From contig SVSY01000012.1 in the NCBI GenBank assembly GCA_015064065.1, forward strand, positions 1-32,142: DNA of 32,142 nucleotides. Direction: 5' to 3'. Position 1 is the first letter of the stretch, and each line of letters begins with the position of its first letter. Positions 1 through 9,537 of this stretch are shown in pieces. Origin of the DNA: Oscillospiraceae bacterium. GTDB taxonomy: Bacteria > Bacillota > Clostridia > Oscillospirales > CAG-272. The notes below the pieces were generated by a model. That model searched no databases and was not told the DNA's origin. It saw only the letters and a list, made by a program, of their open reading frames with translations. The position numbers and the translations under genes were made by a program.

Positions 1-321
1 GGGTTTGATAACTATATCGCCGGGGAGCTTTGCAACGGGAATAGCCGCGGGAACGATAGCGCCCTCAAAGATATTCTGAGCGCCTGTAACTATCTGCTCG
101 ACTTTGCCGCCGATATCTACCTGACATATCTGAAGATGGTCGCTGTTCTCGTGGGGAGCGATAGAAAGAATGCGAGCAACTACTACGTTTTCGATATCCT
201 CGCCGAGTATCTCATAACCCTCTACCTTCGATCCGGTATCGGTCATTCTGTCGCAATAATCTTTTATTTTAACGTCGGAAACGTCTACGAAATCCGACAG
301 CCAATTCTTAGATAAATTCAT
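1..321 (-). CDS. pheT: Phenylalanyl-tRNA synthetase beta subunit, N-terminal part (runs off window start)
   Basis: Minus-strand translation begins MNLSKNWLSDFVDVSDVKIKDYCDRMTDTGSKVEGYEILGEDIENVVVARILSIAPHENSDHLQICQVDIG; RBS GGAGG before the ATG; immediately downstream of pheS. Confidence 0.93.
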   Translation of the reverse strand, partial: MNLSKNWLSDFVDVSDVKIKDYCDRMTDTGSKVEGYEILGEDIENVVVARILSIAPHENSDHLQICQVDIGGKVEQIVTGAQNIFEGAIVPAAIPVAKLPGDIVIKP

Positions 322-340
322 TGTTCTACCTCCGTATCAA

Positions 341-1354
341 TCAAAACTGCTCAAGGAAACGGGTATCGTTTTCGTAGAGCAATCTCATATCGTCAATACC
401 GTAGTGCTTCATAGCTATACGCTCAACGCCCATACCGAACGCAAAGCCGCTGTATTCCTTGGGGTCGATACCGCAATTTTCAAGCACAAAGGGGTGTACC
501 ATACCTGCGCCGAGGATCTCTATCCAACCCTCGTTCTTGCAGACTCTGCAGCCCTTACCGCCGCATACGAAGCAGGAAACGTCTACCTCAGCAGAGGGTT
601 CGGTGAACGGGAAGTGGTGGGGACGGAAACGAAGTCTCGTATCCTCGCCAAAGAGGGTCTTTGCAAAGGTCTCAAGCATTCCCTTGAGATCTCCCATAGT
701 GATGCCCTTGTCTACTACGAGACCTTCTACCTGATGGAAGAGAGGAGAGTGCGTAGCATCTACGGCGTCAGAACGGAAAACTCGTCCGGGGGATATGATC
801 CTTATCGGAGGCTTCTGTTTTTCCATAGTTCTTACCTGAACGGGAGAGGTCTGAGAACGGAGAAGAATGTTCTCGGTGATATAGAATGTGTCTTGAGTGT
901 CTCTTGCAGGGTGGTTTTCGGGAATATTGAGAGCCTGGAAGTTATAGTAGTCGTACTCTACCTCAGGACCCTCGGCGATGGAAAATCCCATACCGATAAA
1001 GATCTCCTCAATTCTGCGCTGTATCTGTGTGAGGGGATGGAGATGACCTACTGCGAGAGCAGAGGAGGGCATAGTAACGTCGATCTTCTCGTCCTTGAGC
1101 TGCTTCTCAAGAGCCTGCTCCTTCTGCGCCTGTGCCTTTGCTGCGAGAGCCGCTTCGACCTCGGCGCGAACCTCGTTTGCTATCTGACCTACGATAGGTC
1201 TTTCTTCGCTTGAGAGAGCACCCATACCGCGAAGCACGGAGGTAAGCTCGCCCTTTTTGCCGAGATACTGAATTCTTATCTGTTCAATGTCGGCGTCATT
1301 GTCAGCGATAGCCGCCAAAGCAGCTTCTCGTATCTGATTAAGCTTTTCTTTCAT
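341..1354 (-). CDS. pheS: Phenylalanyl-tRNA synthetase alpha subunit
   Basis: 337-aa ORF with class II aaRS motifs ([65 protein letters not shown]). Confidence 0.97.
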   Translation of the reverse strand: MKEKLNQIREAALAAIADNDADIEQIRIQYLGKKGELTSVLRGMGALSSEERPIVGQIANEVRAEVEAALAAKAQAQKEQALEKQLKDEKIDVTMPSSALAVGHLHPLTQIQRRIEEIFIGMGFSIAEGPEVEYDYYNFQALNIPENHPARDTQDTFYITENILLRSQTSPVQVRTMEKQKPPIRIISPGRVFRSDAVDATHSPLFHQVEGLVVDKGITMGDLKGMLETFAKTLFGEDTRLRFRPHHFPFTEPSAEVDVSCFVCGGKGCRVCKNEGWIEILGAGMVHPFVLENCGIDPKEYSGFAFGMGVERIAMKHYGIDDMRLLYENDTRFLEQF

Positions 1355-1397
1355 TTTCTGTCCTTTCGTTTATATATCAAAAATTAAAAACATATAA

Positions 1398-1650
1398 AAA
1401 AGCCGTCCTATAGAAATAGGACGGACAAATTACCGCGGTACCACCTAAATTCCTGCCGTAAGGCAGACACTCTCGTCTTTTAACGGGGACTTACCGCGCG
1501 CTGCTACACAACCGTAAGGTCTTCACAGAGCGAGCTCCGAAGCGAAAGGCGAGATCTTTACTTGCAACCGCTCACAGCCAAGGCGGTTTTCTCTGAGGCA
1601 AGTGAATAAAGACGTGCCGACTTCATCAATGCTTTTTATTCAACTTAATA
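1398..1650 (-). promoter_or_regulatory. T-box leader (tRNA-Phe responsive presumed) upstream of pheST
   Basis: Minus strand has the T-box core AATTTAGGTGGTACCGCGGTAA, followed by terminator hairpin CCGTCCTAT-TTCT-ATAGGACGG-CTTTTTT (stem 1403..1424) just upstream of pheS. Confidence 0.93.
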
Positions 1651-1679
1651 ATTATATCACAACTTTTTTCGTTTTGCAA
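1651..1679 (-). promoter_or_regulatory. Promoter of T-box/pheST
   Basis: Minus strand TTGCAA-N17-TATAAT. Confidence 0.75.
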
Positions 1680-1719
1680 TAGAATTTTATATTTTTCTCT
1701 CTTTTTTATCTGATTTTTA

Positions 1720-1748
1720 TTGCAAAATTCTTTTGCATAAGGTATAAT
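1720..1748 (+). promoter_or_regulatory. Promoter upstream of TraX-family gene
   Basis: TTGCAA-N17-TATAAT about 43 nt upstream of the ATG. Confidence 0.65.
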
Positions 1749-1790
1749 AGTGTATAAGTCGGGCTCGACGTTTCAAAAGGAGGGAAGCAA

Positions 1791-2549
1791 ATGACTGATA
1801 GCAAGCCGAAAATACGCGTTCTCAGCGGAAATATGCTAAAGATAATAGCCGCGGTGTCTATGCTTATAGACCATATGGGCGCGGTCCTTTTTCCAGGCGT
1901 TATGATATTTCGGATATTAGGGCGTATTGCGTTCCCCATATTTGCTTTTATGATAGCCGAGGGGTGTCGATATACTAAAAACAGAATAAAGTATTTTCTT
2001 CTCGTTTTTTCTATGGGACTCGGATATACTCTCGTATTCTACGTTTACAGCAAAATACTTTATTTTTGTATTTTGATAACCTTTGCTTTTGCTATACTTA
2101 TGATATTTGGGCTTGATCGTTTCAAGTGCTCGATCTTTGATAAGAAGGCAAGTATCTTATCAAAGATTTTTTGGGGTATCGTTTTTCTTTCGTCGGTCCT
2201 TCTTTGCTTTTGGTTCAATTCTGAATTTCGGGTCGATTACGGCTTTGTAGGCTGTATAACTCCCGTGCTCGTCAGCCTTTTTCATCCACCGTCAAAAAAT
2301 GCTCCCGCGCTGTATGCCAAGATAGGCAACGGACTTTGGAGCGTGATAGGTGTTACGGTCGGCGTTGCTTTGTTGGCTATAGTTTACGGCGGAGTAAGAT
2401 ATTACGCATTTTTAGCCATACCGCTGTTGTTGCTTTACTCGGGCAAGCGCGGAAAGAGGAAGATGAAATACTTCTTTTACGTATTCTATCCTACGCACCT
2501 GTTGCTTTTAGAGGGCATATATATGCTTATAGAAATGATAAAGGGTTGA
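1791..2549 (+). CDS. TraX-family membrane protein
   Basis: Multi-TM ORF starting LSGNMLKIIAAVSMLIDHMGAVLFPG...RILGRIAFPIFAFMIAEGCRYTKN, typical of the TraX family; RBS AAAGGAGGG. Confidence 0.85.
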   Translation: MTDSKPKIRVLSGNMLKIIAAVSMLIDHMGAVLFPGVMIFRILGRIAFPIFAFMIAEGCRYTKNRIKYFLLVFSMGLGYTLVFYVYSKILYFCILITFAFAILMIFGLDRFKCSIFDKKASILSKIFWGIVFLSSVLLCFWFNSEFRVDYGFVGCITPVLVSLFHPPSKNAPALYAKIGNGLWSVIGVTVGVALLAIVYGGVRYYAFLAIPLLLLYSGKRGKRKMKYFFYVFYPTHLLLLEGIYMLIEMIKG

Positions 2550-2576
2550 TAACGCAAGCTATCGACCCTTTTATTT
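2544..2576 (+). terminator. Rho-independent terminator after the TraX-family gene
   Basis: GGGTTGATA-ACGCAAGC-TATCGACCC followed by TTTTATTTTTTC. Confidence 0.7.
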
Positions 2577-3305
2577 TTTCTTCTCTAAGAAAAATATACT
2601 GCCAACGTCATATAACGGCTCATTCGAAAGAGAACAGAGCACTGTGGAATGTCTTTTGCAAAAATCCGAAATAGCCTGATATTCCGGGTGCAGGGTGATA
2701 TCTCCACAGAAATACAGCGTGCCGTCGAAATATCCGCAAGCACCGCCGATAAATCCGTGATCGTAACCGTTAAGCCTTATTGCCGAAGAATTGCTTATAC
2801 GCAAAACGTCTATTCCGAGCGCTCGTGCCGCTGTTTCTATCGTTTTGTCGGCAGTGATAAGCGCTTTGTCTCCTATGATCGCCGATGAGCACTTGGCGTA
2901 TCCTTGCTTTACCGAACGGAGAGTATATCCGCTCTTCGACAGATAGCTTTTAACGCTGCTGTCGATATACGGTATATTTCCGAACACCTCTTTTTTGATA
3001 AGCGCGATATTGAAGAGAATATCGTGAGGATATTCGTTTTTTGGACTGTTATGGCTCAGGTGTATCTCATAGCCGTATTCGCAGAGAATATCTGTAAGCT
3101 GAGGGAAAGAGTCGGCATATTCTTTTGTAAGGAATAGCTTGCCGTCGGTACAGAAGAGAAGCATATCGGCGTGCGAGCTCACGGGCAGAGCAAGACGCGG
3201 GTCTCGCTTGAGTAGGAACACTTCAAAGCCTTTTTGAGCCAAAGCCTTCAGCGCAGAGGAGGGCGCGTCTTCGCCGATAAGAACGAGAGTGCTTTTATCC
3301 GACAT
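2571..3305 (-). CDS. DUF6873-like protein (GME-fold, arginine-deiminase-like superfamily presumed)
   Basis: ATG at 3305 with RBS GGAGGTATT (MSDKSTLVLIGEDAPS). Motifs NEYPHDILFNIALI, VKQGYAKCSSAIIGDKALITADKTI, HGFIGGACG, FCGDITLHPEY and LYDVGS match recalled DUF6873 proteins. The longer ORF start at 3392 lacks an RBS. Confidence 0.7.
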   Translation of the reverse strand: MSDKSTLVLIGEDAPSSALKALAQKGFEVFLLKRDPRLALPVSSHADMLLFCTDGKLFLTKEYADSFPQLTDILCEYGYEIHLSHNSPKNEYPHDILFNIALIKKEVFGNIPYIDSSVKSYLSKSGYTLRSVKQGYAKCSSAIIGDKALITADKTIETAARALGIDVLRISNSSAIRLNGYDHGFIGGACGYFDGTLYFCGDITLHPEYQAISDFCKRHSTVLCSLSNEPLYDVGSIFFLEKKK

Positions 3306-3332
3306 AATACCTCCACAGTAAAATAGAAAAAA

Positions 3333-3366
3333 TAAAAAGCAGCTTCGCACGCGAACCTGCTTTTTG
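3333..3366. terminator. Hairpin terminator (bidirectional shape) between rpmB and the DUF6873-like gene
   Basis: AAAAAGCAG-(CTTCGCACGCGAAC)-CTGCTTTTT with A-run/T-run flanks. Confidence 0.7.
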
Positions 3367-3411
3367 ATCTTTAATCCGTATTGCGCACGCAAATAGGATC
3401 ATACAGAGCAA

Positions 3412-3597
3412 TTAAACTCTGGTAACTTTGCCAGAACGAAGGCAGCTGGAGCAAACAGCAATGGTCTTAGGTGTACCGTTAACCATAGCCTTTACCTTAC
3501 GGATGTTGGGCTTCCAAGTTCTGTTTGTTTTACGATGAGAGTGGGAAACTGCCTGTCCGAAAACAACGCCCTTTCCGCAAACACTACACTTTGCCAT
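3412..3597 (-). CDS. rpmB: 50S ribosomal protein L28
   Basis: MAKCSVCGKGVVFGQAVSHSHRKTNRTWKPNIRKVKAMVNGTPKTIAVCSSCLRSGKVTRV; RBS GGAGGTGTCAAT before the ATG at 3597. Confidence 0.96.
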   Translation of the reverse strand: MAKCSVCGKGVVFGQAVSHSHRKTNRTWKPNIRKVKAMVNGTPKTIAVCSSCLRSGKVTRV

Positions 3598-3671
3598 ATT
3601 GACACCTCCTACAATGCACGTACGCGCATAACTTTTATCGTTAGAATTTATGAACTCATAGAACATTTGCT

Positions 3672-3700
3672 ATTATACCATATCTGAAAAGAAAATGCAA
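3672..3700 (-). promoter_or_regulatory. Promoter of rpmB
   Basis: Minus strand TTGCAT-N17-TATAAT. Confidence 0.7.
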
Positions 3701-3731
3701 GAGCTTTTTGAAAAATTTTTTAAAATATTTT

Positions 3732-5054
3732 TTACTCCTGAAGTTTAGCAAAAATAAGCTTCCCGTCAGTGCTCTCAAAGCTAACTTTACGGAGCGTAGA
3801 ACGCAGATCTGTAGCCGAGCGGACGCACACTTCAATAAAATCGTCGGTATGGCCGTAAGCGTGTCCGTTTTCATAGGTTTCAAATAAGACCGTGCGAACG
3901 CTGCTTGAAGCTACTTCGCGTTCAAGAAGCTCTTTTGTGACGGTAGCACATATATCTTCAAGCTCGTGCAGACGTCTGCTCTTTACATCTGTCGGAAGCT
4001 GATCTGCCATAGTTGCCGCAGGTGTGCCGTCTCTTCTCGAGTAGGGGAATATGTGTACTGTAAGAAATCCTGCCATCTTTACAAACTCGCAGGTGTTAAT
4101 AAAATCCTCTTCGGTCTCGCCGGGAAATCCGACGATAACGTCGGTGGTGAACTTTACGTTAGGGATCTCGGCTCTCAGAAGCTCTATTGCTCTCATAGCC
4201 ATCTTTGAGTTGTATTTTCTTTTCATCAGCGCAAGAACGCGATCGCTGCCGCTCTGAAGCGAAAGATGAAAATGCGGTGCTAAGCAGGACAGAGAAGAGA
4301 TCTTTTTTACAAAGTCGGGCTTGATCAGTGAGGGGTCAAGCGAGCCGAGGCGCACGCGTCCAATACCCTTTATCTTATCGACACGGCAAAGGATATCCGC
4401 AAGATCAACGTTTTCAAGATCCTTGCCGTAAGAGGCTGTTTCTATGCCCGTGAGAACTATCTCGCGGCAACCGCCCGCAACCAGCTCTTCGACCTCGCGT
4501 ATGAGCTCATAAGGGTCTTTTGAACGCACCTTTCCGCGTGCATATGGGATTATGCAGTAGGTGCATTTGTTTTCACAGCCGTCCTCGATCTTGACGTAAG
4601 CTCGCGTACGGTCAAATCGGGTTATAGACATCTGTTCAAATGAGGAATTTTCAATATCGTTTACTATTATTTGAGGCGCTTCGTTCTTTTTACCGCCGTA
4701 AAAAAACTCAATGATCTTTTCCGCCGCTAAAAGCTTATCGGTGTTTCCGATTATTACGTCAACGCCCGATATATTGGCGATACTTTGCGGTGAGGTTTGA
4801 GCAAAGCACCCCGTGACAACGATGAATGCCTCGGGATTTTTAGATATGGCACGGCGAATGAACTGCCGCGCTTTTCTGTCTGACTCTGCAGTGACGGTGC
4901 AGGTATTTATCACGTAAGCATCGCATATCTGCGACGGTGAGAGGATCGTCGCTCCGCCTTTGCAAAGCGCCTCTGCTATTGCTTCGGATTCATATTGATT
5001 TACTTTACAGCCAAGCGTGTAAATGCCAACCGTGCGCTTTCTATCGAGATCCAT
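3732..5054 (-). CDS. mtaB: tRNA (N6-threonylcarbamoyladenosine(37)-C2)-methylthiotransferase MtaB-type radical SAM enzyme
   Basis: GIYTLGCKVNQYESEAI..., radical SAM CENKCTYCIIPYARGKVRS, typical MiaB/MtaB layout with C-terminal TRAM-like region. Confidence 0.93.
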   Translation of the reverse strand: MDLDRKRTVGIYTLGCKVNQYESEAIAEALCKGGATILSPSQICDAYVINTCTVTAESDRKARQFIRRAISKNPEAFIVVTGCFAQTSPQSIANISGVDVIIGNTDKLLAAEKIIEFFYGGKKNEAPQIIVNDIENSSFEQMSITRFDRTRAYVKIEDGCENKCTYCIIPYARGKVRSKDPYELIREVEELVAGGCREIVLTGIETASYGKDLENVDLADILCRVDKIKGIGRVRLGSLDPSLIKPDFVKKISSLSCLAPHFHLSLQSGSDRVLALMKRKYNSKMAMRAIELLRAEIPNVKFTTDVIVGFPGETEEDFINTCEFVKMAGFLTVHIFPYSRRDGTPAATMADQLPTDVKSRRLHELEDICATVTKELLEREVASSSVRTVLFETYENGHAYGHTDDFIEVCVRSATDLRSTLRKVSFESTDGKLIFAKLQE

Positions 5055-5081
5055 AATTACGCTCCTATGTTTACTGCCATT

Positions 5082-5110
5082 ATTTTACCACGAAATTCTT
5101 TTTTTGTAAA
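5082..5110 (-). promoter_or_regulatory. Promoter of mtaB
   Basis: Minus strand TTTACA-N17-TAAAAT. Confidence 0.55.
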
Positions 5111-5115
5111 TAGCT

Positions 5116-6222
5116 TTATAAGAGCTTTCCGAGAATATCGGCTATTCTCTCGCTTGCGTGACCGTCGCCGAATACGTTGCTCGCTCTTGAGAGACGTCTG
5201 TATTCAACCGTATCGTTAAGCAACCGTTCAGCAGAGAAAAGGATATCTTCTTTGTTCGTTCCTGCCAAAAGCAGAGAATGCCCTATGCCTTCTTGACGCT
5301 CCGTAACGCTCCTGAGAACAAGCGTGGGAATACCTAACGCCACGGCTTCCTCCTGTATTCCTCCGCTGTCGGTAAGTACCATATATGCTTTTGAAAGAAG
5401 AAAATGAAAATCTTTTGTGTTCAGAGGTTCGCACAAGGCGATATTTGGAATATTATCAAAGTACTTTTTGGCGAGTTCTCTTATTCTCGGAGTTTTGTGA
5501 AGCGGATATATCGCACTGACGTCAGGGTGCCTTAAGCATAGCGTGCGTATCGCTTCGAATATTTCTCTTAATTCAAGCTCGGAATGTTCCCGACGGTGAA
5601 CCGTGATAAGAACGCATTTTTTATCGATTTCAATGCGTATATCTTCTATATCTTCGGAGGTAAAGCACTTTAAATTATACAGGAGAGTATCTATCGCGGT
5701 GTTTCCCACGGTGAAAATTCTGTTTTTATCCGTTCCTTCGGCGATAAGGGTATCTGCGGCAGTTTTTGTAGGCGCAAAATGATAGTCTGCTATTATTGAT
5801 ATTGCGCGGCGGTTAAACTCTTCGGGGTGCGGCGAAAAGATATTTTTGGTGCGGAGCCCCGCTTCTATATGTACGACGGGTATATGCCGATAAAACGCCG
5901 CGAGAGCCGAGCAGAATGCTGTGGTTGTATCTCCGTGAACTATAACGGCGCAGGGATTGAGCGTATCCAATATCTCGCCCGTCTTAGTTACGATAGAAGA
6001 GGTAAGATAGTCGAGAGATTGTCTTTCTTTCATTACGTCAAGGTCGTAGTCGGGAACTATTTCGTATTCATCTAACACCGAGTCAAGCATCTGTCGGTGC
6101 TGTGCACTAACGCACACCTTCAATTCAAAATTGTCCGAGCTTTTCAAGGTTCTTATGAGTGGTATGAGTTTTATGGCTTCGGGGCGCGTGCCAAACGTAA
6201 TTAACAAAGTTTTATTTTTCAT
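5116..6222 (-). CDS. wecB: UDP-N-acetylglucosamine 2-epimerase (non-hydrolysing)
   Basis: MKNKTLLITFGTRPEAIKLIPLIRTLK..., VHGDTTTAFCSALAAFY, VHIEAGLRT, TVHRREH, LTDSGGIQEEAVALGIPTLVLRSVTERQEG; RBS AAGGAGCG before the ATG at 6222. Confidence 0.95.
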   Translation of the reverse strand: MKNKTLLITFGTRPEAIKLIPLIRTLKSSDNFELKVCVSAQHRQMLDSVLDEYEIVPDYDLDVMKERQSLDYLTSSIVTKTGEILDTLNPCAVIVHGDTTTAFCSALAAFYRHIPVVHIEAGLRTKNIFSPHPEEFNRRAISIIADYHFAPTKTAADTLIAEGTDKNRIFTVGNTAIDTLLYNLKCFTSEDIEDIRIEIDKKCVLITVHRREHSELELREIFEAIRTLCLRHPDVSAIYPLHKTPRIRELAKKYFDNIPNIALCEPLNTKDFHFLLSKAYMVLTDSGGIQEEAVALGIPTLVLRSVTERQEGIGHSLLLAGTNKEDILFSAERLLNDTVEYRRLSRASNVFGDGHASERIADILGKLL

Positions 6223-6315
6223 TATCGCTCCTTGCATTTTATTGAATAGTTAAATATATGAGAGCCGAAAGTAAATAAGAAGCAAAGGAAAGCTTTCGGT
6301 TATACAGAAAATTGA

Positions 6316-6344
6316 TTGACAGTTTGGCTTTGGTGTGGTATAAT
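6316..6344 (+). promoter_or_regulatory. Consensus promoter upstream of the pseudouridine synthase-lnt genes
   Basis: TTGACA-N17-TATAAT, exact consensus. Confidence 0.85.
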
Positions 6345-6381
6345 GTTTACAGTTAAAATATCGGAAGGTATTATTTTGTAA

Positions 6382-7344
6382 ATGAGAATTATCACGGTAA
6401 AGAAAAACGACGCGGGGCAGAGACTTGATAAGTTTCTCGGCAAAGCCGTAAAAGGTCTTCCTGCGTCCATGATGTATAAGCTTATAAGAACTAAAAAAAT
6501 AAAGGTCAACCGAAAAAGGACCGACCAGAAATACGTTCTTTGCGAGGGCGACGAGATACAGCTCTTTATAAAAGAAGAGTTTTTCGATTCTCCCGAAAAG
6601 GATCTCGGCGCACTTGAAAGGATAGTTCCCAAGCTCGATATACTCTATGAGGACGACAATATAATGCTCCTCAATAAGCGTCCGGGTGTTCTTGTTCACG
6701 AGGACAGCGAAGCGGGGGAAAATACGCTTATTATGCACGTTAAGGCATATCTTTGTCAGAAGGGAGAATACGACCCGTATACAGAGCAATCCTTTGCTCC
6801 TGCGCTTTGTAACCGTATAGACAGAAATACGGGCGGTATCGTTATAGCGGCAAAGAATGCCGAGGCTCTCAGGTTGATGAATGAAAAGATAAAAAACGAC
6901 TGTCTTACCAAGACCTACCTTTGTCTTGTTCACGGCACACCCAAGAAAAAAGAAGCGGAGCTTCGCGCCTATCTGAGAAAGGATAGTAAAAATAATACGG
7001 TCGAGGTAAGAGACCGCGAATTTGCCGGATCAAAAGAAATAATCACCCGTTATCGCGTACTCAAGAGTGACGGCGAGATCTCCTTACTTGAGGTCGATCT
7101 TATAACAGGACGAACTCACCAGATAAGAGCTCATATGTCGCATATAGGGCATTCTCTCGTTGGCGACGGAAAATACGGCGTAAACCGAGAGGAAAAGACG
7201 AGAGGATACAAATATCAGGCCTTGTATGCATATAAGCTGTATTTCAAAAAAACGGAAGAGGAAAACAGCCTTTCATATCTTGAAGGAAGAACGTTTGCTC
7301 TCGATAAGAGCGATATATGGTTTTTGAAGGACGTAAAGGAGTAG
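6382..7344 (+). CDS. RluA/RluD-family pseudouridine synthase
   Basis: S4-like N-terminus (DAGQRLDKFLGKAVKGLPASMMYKLIRTKKIKVNRKR) and catalytic region LCNRIDRNTGGIVIAAKN; RTHQIRAHMSHIGHSLVGDGKYG. Confidence 0.93.
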   Translation: MRIITVKKNDAGQRLDKFLGKAVKGLPASMMYKLIRTKKIKVNRKRTDQKYVLCEGDEIQLFIKEEFFDSPEKDLGALERIVPKLDILYEDDNIMLLNKRPGVLVHEDSEAGENTLIMHVKAYLCQKGEYDPYTEQSFAPALCNRIDRNTGGIVIAAKNAEALRLMNEKIKNDCLTKTYLCLVHGTPKKKEAELRAYLRKDSKNNTVEVRDREFAGSKEIITRYRVLKSDGEISLLEVDLITGRTHQIRAHMSHIGHSLVGDGKYGVNREEKTRGYKYQALYAYKLYFKKTEEENSLSYLEGRTFALDKSDIWFLKDVKE

Positions 7345-7348
7345 GAAT

Positions 7349-8986
7349 ATGCAGCTTACACAGATATCAAACAAGCTGATATCGACAGTGAATAATAAAT
7401 ACAGATACATTTTCCTTGCTCTCGGCGGACTTCTTACGGGACTTATGCTCGTATTTACAAAGCTCGGATTTTTTGAGTGGATAACTATGATACCCGTAGG
7501 TATCGTTGTACTTGTGCGAGCATCCGACAGAGCAGTAAGGCTTCGTTCACTTTATTTTGACGGACTGATCTTTTTTTACGCGTATTATCTTGTTTGCTAT
7601 CATTGGTTCGTCTATTTGTATCCGTTGGAATTTATCGATGGAATGACAAAAGGCGCGGCACTTGCGGTAGTGATACTCGCGTGGTTTGGGCTTTCGCTTC
7701 TTCAGACTCTTATGGGCGGATGTGTTTTCGTCTTTGCGGGAATTCTGTTCAGATGTCGTTTGTGCGAGCGCTTTGCGTTGCTTCGTCCGTTCGTTGCGGC
7801 GGCTTTGTGGGCGGTTTTTGAATGGAGCCAAACGATAGGCTGGTGGGGCGTTCCGTGGGGACGTTTGCCGATAGGACAGTCAAAATATCTTGTGGGTCTG
7901 CAGACCGCATCCTACCTTGGTTCTTATTTCGTTACTTTTTTGATAGTAGCGGTTAATTTTTTGCTTGCGTATGCATTGATATGCCATACTAAGTGGAAAC
8001 GCGGTGTCATACTCGCGGCATCTCTTCTTGTTTTTCAGTACGGCGCAGGTACGCTTATTTGGTTTACGACGGATATCGAAGACGGAAAGGCAATAAAAGT
8101 AGCTTGTATTCAAGGAAATATCTCGTCGAGTGATAAGTGGAGTGACGATAGCGAGATAAAAACAACTGAGGTCTATACAAGACTTGTCGCAAAAGCGGCA
8201 GAGGAAGGCGCAGAACTTGTAGTTCTTCCCGAAACTGCGTTTCCGTATGATTTCGATTCAGATCAATACGCCTATTTTAATAAGACTTTTGGGGATATTT
8301 CGAAGCGTTACGGCATCTACGTTTTAGTTGGAGCATATACTCAAGAGGGAGAAAAAGATTCGCTCAATTCGCTGATATGCTATGCGCCGAGCGGCGAAAG
8401 GCTTGACACGGTATACTCAAAACAGCACCTGGTTCCGTTTGGCGAATACGTTCCTCTTCGCCCGCTTATAGAAACGCTGATACCTCCTCTTGCAGAGCTC
8501 GTTCTCAGCTCTGACGACATCGATGCGGGAGAGGGAGCTAACGTTATAGAAACGGGGGAGTTCGCTATAGGCGCTCTGATCTGTTTTGACTCGATATACG
8601 AGGAGCTTACGTACGATAGCGTACGCAACGGGGCAGAGCTTATATGCCTTGCAACTAATGACTCGTGGTTCAGCGATTCGGCTGCTCTGTATATGCATAA
8701 CGCACAGGCACAGATCCGAGCTATAGAAAGCGGAAGATATGTTACAAGGGCGGCAAATACGGGAATTTCCACCGTGATAACCCCGAGAGGCGAGGTGATC
8801 TCTATGCTTGATCCGCTCGTAGAGGGAAACGTATATGCTACCGTGTATGCGCGCAGTGCGGATACCGTCTGTGTACATATAGGCAATACTTTCGTATGGA
8901 TATTATTTGCATCGCTTATCGGTGTTTTCGCCGATGGTCTTGTTAATAAACTGAAAACTTCTAAGAAAAATGATAAAAAAGCTTGA
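7349..8986 (+). CDS. lnt: Apolipoprotein N-acyltransferase-like protein
   Basis: Polytopic N-terminus followed by a nitrilase domain; candidate catalytic residues in LVVLPETAFPYDF (E), VYSKQHLVPFGEYVPL (K), GALICFDSIYEE (C). Confidence 0.88.
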   Translation: MQLTQISNKLISTVNNKYRYIFLALGGLLTGLMLVFTKLGFFEWITMIPVGIVVLVRASDRAVRLRSLYFDGLIFFYAYYLVCYHWFVYLYPLEFIDGMTKGAALAVVILAWFGLSLLQTLMGGCVFVFAGILFRCRLCERFALLRPFVAAALWAVFEWSQTIGWWGVPWGRLPIGQSKYLVGLQTASYLGSYFVTFLIVAVNFLLAYALICHTKWKRGVILAASLLVFQYGAGTLIWFTTDIEDGKAIKVACIQGNISSSDKWSDDSEIKTTEVYTRLVAKAAEEGAELVVLPETAFPYDFDSDQYAYFNKTFGDISKRYGIYVLVGAYTQEGEKDSLNSLICYAPSGERLDTVYSKQHLVPFGEYVPLRPLIETLIPPLAELVLSSDDIDAGEGANVIETGEFAIGALICFDSIYEELTYDSVRNGAELICLATNDSWFSDSAALYMHNAQAQIRAIESGRYVTRAANTGISTVITPRGEVISMLDPLVEGNVYATVYARSADTVCVHIGNTFVWILFASLIGVFADGLVNKLKTSKKNDKKA

Positions 8987-9011
8987 CTTTATGTTTGATT
9001 TGTGATAGAAT
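8983..9011 (+). promoter_or_regulatory. Promoter of the small lipoprotein, overlapping the lnt stop codon
   Basis: TTGACT-N17-TAGAAT; the TGA stop at 8984..8986 lies inside the -35 hexamer. Confidence 0.6.
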
Positions 9012-9047
9012 TGTGATGTCATAATTTAGAAAGGAGATTTTATAATT

Positions 9048-9461
9048 ATGAAAAACACACTTAGAATTTTGGCAGTTGCAATGGTAGCGGTAATGCTTTG
9101 CTTGACTCTTGCATCCTGTGGCGGTCCTAACCCCGATCCTGATAAGGCTCTCGAGTCTCTCAAGGAAAACGGCGTTACTTTTGCAGGCAAGGATACTCTG
9201 GTTATCCCCACAGCGCTTAAGGTTTTGGGCGTTGACGGTATCTCCAGCGTTGTAAGCGGAACCGGCAAGATCGATGACAAGTATGCTCACGTTACTATTA
9301 TCTACTTCGAAGAAGCTGAAGATGCAAATAATGCTTTCGAGAAGGTTGAAGATTACGCAGACGGTAAGAAAGGCGATGCTGAGGATTCTGATTGGGTATT
9401 CAAGAAGTCCGGAAAGATGATCTACTACGGAACTAAGGATGCAGTCAAGGCTGCTAAGTAA
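9048..9461 (+). CDS. Small predicted lipoprotein
   Basis: MKNTLRILAVAMVAVMLCLTLASCGGPNPDPDK: signal peptide with lipobox LASC; 137 aa; RBS AAAGGAG. Confidence 0.85.
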   Translation: MKNTLRILAVAMVAVMLCLTLASCGGPNPDPDKALESLKENGVTFAGKDTLVIPTALKVLGVDGISSVVSGTGKIDDKYAHVTIIYFEEAEDANNAFEKVEDYADGKKGDAEDSDWVFKKSGKMIYYGTKDAVKAAK

Positions 9462-9477
9462 TTAAAATTTAATACTT

Positions 9478-9505
9478 ATCCCCCTTCGTACGAAGGGGGA
9501 TTTTC
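9478..9505 (+). terminator. Rho-independent terminator
   Basis: Palindrome ATCCCCCTTCGTACGAAGGGGGAT followed by TTTT. Confidence 0.85.
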
Positions 9506-9537
9506 AATCGGGAAATACTTATTAAAGAGGGAATACT

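Noticed and set aside
404-1213. 269-aa plus-strand ORF
   Set aside because: Antisense shadow of pheS.
6250-6933. 227-aa minus-strand ORF
   Set aside because: Antisense to the pseudouridine synthase and its promoter; no RBS or domain.
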